Assembly (NCBI RefSeq): GCF_030538755.1
Contig: NZ_JAUNTJ010000004.1
Location: 1 to 64,000, forward strand
DNA from: Paracoccus sp. (in: a-proteobacteria)
GTDB taxonomy: Bacteria > Pseudomonadota > Alphaproteobacteria > Rhodobacterales > Rhodobacteraceae
Length of the DNA stretch: 64,000 nucleotides
Direction: 5' to 3'
Shown here: positions 61,617 to 64,000 of the stretch, one piece after another
Position numbering within the stretch: the first letter of the stretch is position 1
How the letters are laid out: each line of letters starts with the position of its first letter
Notes under the pieces: generated by a model
What the model saw: only the letters and a program-made list of their open reading frames with translations
What the model was told of the DNA's origin: nothing
Database searches by the model: none
Program-made: the position numbers and the translations under genes

Positions 61617-62528
61617 TCAGGGCGTGGCGACGCGCACGACGGTCACGCCGCGATCCGTCAGCTTGTCGTAAATATCATCGGGGATCGCATCATCGGTCAC
61701 GATCAGATCCATGCGATCCGGCCCGCAGCAGCGGTGCAGGCGGGGCGCGCGGAATTTGGTGCTGTCGGCCAGAACCACCACCCGCGCCGACACGTCGATC
61801 ATCTGGCCGTTCTGGCGGGCCTCGGCCTCGTTATAGGTGGACAGGCCGAAATCGGGGTCGATGGCATCGGCCCCCAGAAACACGATGTCAAAACGCAGCC
61901 GGGCCAGCGTATGTTCCACCAGTTCCCCGACCAGAGACTGCGATTCAGGGCGCAGCAAGCCGCCGGGCAGCATCAGCCGGTGCTGCGCCGCGCCATGCAG
62001 CACTCCGGCGACATTCAGCCCGGTTGTCATCACGATCAGGCCGGGCGCCTCGCGCAGGTGGCGGGCAAAGACCTGCATGGTCGATCCGCCATCCAGCAGG
62101 ATCGACTGCGCACCCCCCAGATGGCGCAGCGCCTCGGCGGCGATGGCCTCTTTGCGGGGGCGGTTCATCATCGCCTTGTCGGCCAGCGCGGGTTCGATCA
62201 GGGCGGTATCGGCCCCCTCGCCCTGCGCCAGCGTCATCGCCAGCGCGATGCGGAAATCGGCCACGCCGGTGAACCCGAACCCCCGGCAAAAGCGCAGCAC
62301 GCTGGGTTCACTGACCCCGGCGCGGGCGGCGATCTGGTTCAGGGGCAGGTGCATGAATTCCTCGGGCGCGCCGATCAGATATTGGCCGACCTGCTGGTTC
62401 GCGCGGCTGAAGCCCGGCAAGGCGGCACGCACCCGTTGCAACAGGTTCGCCGCACCGGCAGGCGTGATTTCATCCGGGGGGCGGGGCATGGCGGGGCGAG
62501 AGCCCGCGCGATGGGTGTCGTCGGTCAT
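61617..62528 (-). CDS. chimeric regulator: RpiR-type HTH plus DeoR-type sensor
   Basis: 303 residues. After a short unstructured start, residues about 28-100 are an RpiR/HTH_6 domain: LLQRVRAALPGFSRANQQVG, LNQIAARAGVSEPSVLRFCR then GFGFTGVADFRIALA. The rest (about 125-300) is not the SIS domain expected behind it but a DeoR C-terminal sugar-phosphate sensor: LLDGGSTMQVFARHL, VMTTGLNVAGVL, MLPGGLLRPESQSLVGEL, FDIVFLGADAID, DFGLSTYNEAEA and VVVLADSTKF. The sensor is like AgaR. It starts directly after the ATPase stop codon (TAA-ATG) and precedes the enzyme genes it presumably controls in response to an amino-sugar phosphate. Confidence 0.85.
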   Translation of the reverse strand: MTDDTHRAGSRPAMPRPPDEITPAGAANLLQRVRAALPGFSRANQQVGQYLIGAPEEFMHLPLNQIAARAGVSEPSVLRFCRGFGFTGVADFRIALAMTLAQGEGADTALIEPALADKAMMNRPRKEAIAAEALRHLGGAQSILLDGGSTMQVFARHLREAPGLIVMTTGLNVAGVLHGAAQHRLMLPGGLLRPESQSLVGELVEHTLARLRFDIVFLGADAIDPDFGLSTYNEAEARQNGQMIDVSARVVVLADSTKFRAPRLHRCCGPDRMDLIVTDDAIPDDIYDKLTDRGVTVVRVATP

Positions 62529-63602
62529 TTACACCCCCGCCGCCAGAGCCTTGGCCAACAGGTTCCGGCCCGTGGCATCGAACGCCGCCAGCCGGTCGGC
62601 GTCGGGCGTCAGATGAACCACCTCGCCCGCGCGCACCGGATGCTGCTTGCCAAGCCGGGCGACGAATTTCTGACCATCGGCCAGACGGCCATGGGCGATG
62701 GTTTCATCGCCAAGCTGTTCCACCACCTCGACCGACAGCGCCAGATCGGCCGGGGTATCGCTGACGCGCACATCTTCGGGGCGGATGCCCAGTTCCACGG
62801 TCGCCGCCGCCGGGCCGGGCAGCGGCTGCCGCGCCCCGCCCGGCAGCACGGCGGCCCCGTCAGCCAGTTGCACCGAAACAAAGTTCATCGCCGGCTGCCC
62901 CAGAAACCCGGCGACAAAGCGGTTGGCCGGGTGGTTGAACAGTTCCAGCGGGGTGCCGACCTGTTCGACATTGCCATCGCGCATCACCACGATACGATCG
63001 GCCAGCGTCATCGCCTCGACCTGATCGTGGGTCACATAGATCATGGTATTGCCCAGCCGCGCGTGCAGTTGCGCCAGCTCCACCCGCATGTCGCCGCGCA
63101 GCGCCGCATCAAGGTTGGACAGCGGTTCGTCGAACAGAAAGATCGGCGGGTTGCGCACCAGCGTCCGCCCGATGGCGACGCGCTGACGCTGCCCGCCGGA
63201 CAGGGCCTTGGGCTTGCGATCCAGCAGGTGATCCAGTTGCAGCAGACGGGCGACCTCGGCCACGCGGGGGGCGATCTCGCGGCGCGGCCTTCCGGCGATC
63301 TTCATGCCAAAGCCCATGTTTTCGGCAACGGTCATATGCGGATACAGCGCATAGGACTGAAACACCATGCCGATGCCGCGCGCCACCGGCGGGGTTGTCG
63401 TCATATCCTGCCCGTCGATTTCCAGCCGCCCCGAGGTCACGCTTTCCAGCCCGGCGATCAGCCGCAGCAAGGTCGATTTGCCACAGCCCGAGGGGCCGAC
63501 GAGGACGATGAATTCCCCGTGCTCAATGGTCAGATCGACCGAGCCGATGACCTTGTGTGCGCCAAAGCTTTTGCTGATGCCGTTCAGTTCAACGCGCGCC
63601 AT
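62529..63602 (-). CDS. MalK/UgpC-type sugar ABC ATPase
   Basis: 357 residues. Walker [10 protein letters not shown] at 36-44, signature [15 protein letters not shown], Walker [17 protein letters not shown], and a C-terminal TOBE domain with [10 protein letters not shown]. It drives a sugar importer whose permeases and binding protein are expected further upstream, outside the window. Overlaps the preceding gene by 14 bp. Distinct from UgpC at 7230. Confidence 0.9.
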   Translation of the reverse strand: MARVELNGISKSFGAHKVIGSVDLTIEHGEFIVLVGPSGCGKSTLLRLIAGLESVTSGRLEIDGQDMTTTPPVARGIGMVFQSYALYPHMTVAENMGFGMKIAGRPRREIAPRVAEVARLLQLDHLLDRKPKALSGGQRQRVAIGRTLVRNPPIFLFDEPLSNLDAALRGDMRVELAQLHARLGNTMIYVTHDQVEAMTLADRIVVMRDGNVEQVGTPLELFNHPANRFVAGFLGQPAMNFVSVQLADGAAVLPGGARQPLPGPAAATVELGIRPEDVRVSDTPADLALSVEVVEQLGDETIAHGRLADGQKFVARLGKQHPVRAGEVVHLTPDADRLAAFDATGRNLLAKALAAGV

Positions 63603-64000
63603 TCGCGGTCTCCTCGGTATGGTCGTCGGCCACCATCCTGAAATCCAGATGCGGCGGCAAAGGGTTATCGCGCAGGGCCTGCCCGCGCAGGGCGACCAGC
63701 GTGTGCCACAGATCCTGCGTCACGGTTTCGCCTTCGCGGATGGTGGCGAATTCGCGGGTCAGCAGATCGGCCAGCAGGTCGGCATCCCCCGCCTGCGCGG
63801 CGACATGGGCGCGGGCCAGATGGATACGCTCGTGATCCTGCACCTCGGCTGGCAAGGCGGCGATGAACCGCGCCAGCGCCGCCGGATCGTGCCGCCGCAG
63901 GTGATCGGCAATCTCGACCGCCAGCGAGTCAGGCGCACCGCCAGCCGCCCATGCCGCCAGATAATGTGCGGTGGCCTGCGCCGGTTCGCTTAGTGCAAGC
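63589..64000 (-). CDS. C-terminal part of a TPR/DUF5107-like protein
   Basis: The frame runs off the right edge, so only the last 136 residues are seen. It consists of short helical repeats ([47 protein letters not shown]). Towards the end are [15 protein letters not shown] and PPHLDFRMV, the latter typical of DUF5107 proteins, which accompany sugar-use operons. The TTG-initiated short form at 63855 is not a real start, since coding continues upstream. Confidence 0.6.
   Translation of the reverse strand, partial: LALSEPAQATAHYLAAWAAGGAPDSLAVEIADHLRRHDPAALARFIAALPAEVQDHERIHLARAHVAAQAGDADLLADLLTREFATIREGETVTQDLWHTLVALRGQALRDNPLPPHLDFRMVADDHTEETANGAR

Noticed and set aside
60636-63641. A 1001-codon open frame on the plus strand
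   Set aside because: Antisense to the SIS protein, regulator and ATPase genes of the amino-sugar operon, which all carry conserved motifs.
63589-63855. A complete 88-residue protein starting at TTG 63855
   Set aside because: The same frame stays open to the window edge with matching repeat-like helices, so this is the end of a larger gene.

Overview
The window reads as a chromosomal segment of a GC-rich alphaproteobacterium, most likely of the Rhodobacterales (Paracoccaceae, Paracoccus-like). The evidence is an F1-ATPase zeta-type inhibitor (DUF1476), a DUF2312/GapR protein, a DUF2927 lipoprotein, a VPLPA-type C-terminal sorting signal, an hfq-hflX pair and the strong GC3 bias. The genus is an inference. 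No replication origin, CRISPR array, rRNA operon, prophage or IS transposase is visible. There is one tRNA (Thr, UGU).

Left edge (1-3030): an accessory island of degenerate tandem modules. Two toxin C-terminal genes with overlapping immunity genes lie on the minus strand. They share a nearly identical pretoxin segment and diverge sharply after the residues VATNR. A third, truncated pretoxin copy lies at the very edge. Between the modules sit three copies of an unrecognised small plus-strand gene, one of them frameshifted. This is the most accessory part of the window.

3-8.3 kb: corA and the glycerol-3-phosphate importer ugpBAEC. 8.3-22 kb (minus strand): a betaine-type importer, a GcvA-like LysR regulator, then an FAD amine oxidase, a PuuC-like aldehyde dehydrogenase and a DapA-family lyase, then a PuuA-like glutamine synthetase fused in operon to a polar-amino-acid ABC importer. 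Together they look like uptake and breakdown of an amine or betaine whose identity is not readable here. CTAATGC motifs lie upstream of two of these transcription units.

22-33.7 kb: purS and purC, the zeta-type ATPase inhibitor, a MATE exporter, two hotdog thioesterases, then a fatty-acid beta-oxidation operon (two MerR regulators, acyl-CoA dehydrogenase, two unknown exported proteins, thiolase, FadJ-like protein). 33.8-38.5 kb: a TelA / DUF2927 lipoprotein / SPFH-GYF / zinc-ribbon membrane protein operon of unknown function. 38.6-46.8 kb: a small lipoprotein, zinT with a Zur-like palindrome, a PfkB kinase, hfq-hflX, a VPLPA-sorted exported protein, trkH-trkA and an isochorismatase-family hydrolase. 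46.8-57.1 kb: tRNA-Thr, an orphan FbpB-like permease, a sulfotransferase-like protein, a GapR-like protein, dtd, a DEAD-box helicase, smc and the cidA/lrgB pair.

Right edge (57.2-64 kb, minus strand): a tightly overlapping amino-sugar operon (DUF5107-like protein, MalK-type ATPase, regulator, AgaS-like SIS protein, ROK kinase, AgaZ, NagA/AgaA), best explained as N-acetylgalactosamine use. Its regulator is a chimera of an RpiR-type DNA-binding domain and a DeoR-type sugar-phosphate sensor. A short strand-consistent repeat that follows gene 3' ends occurs several times across the window.
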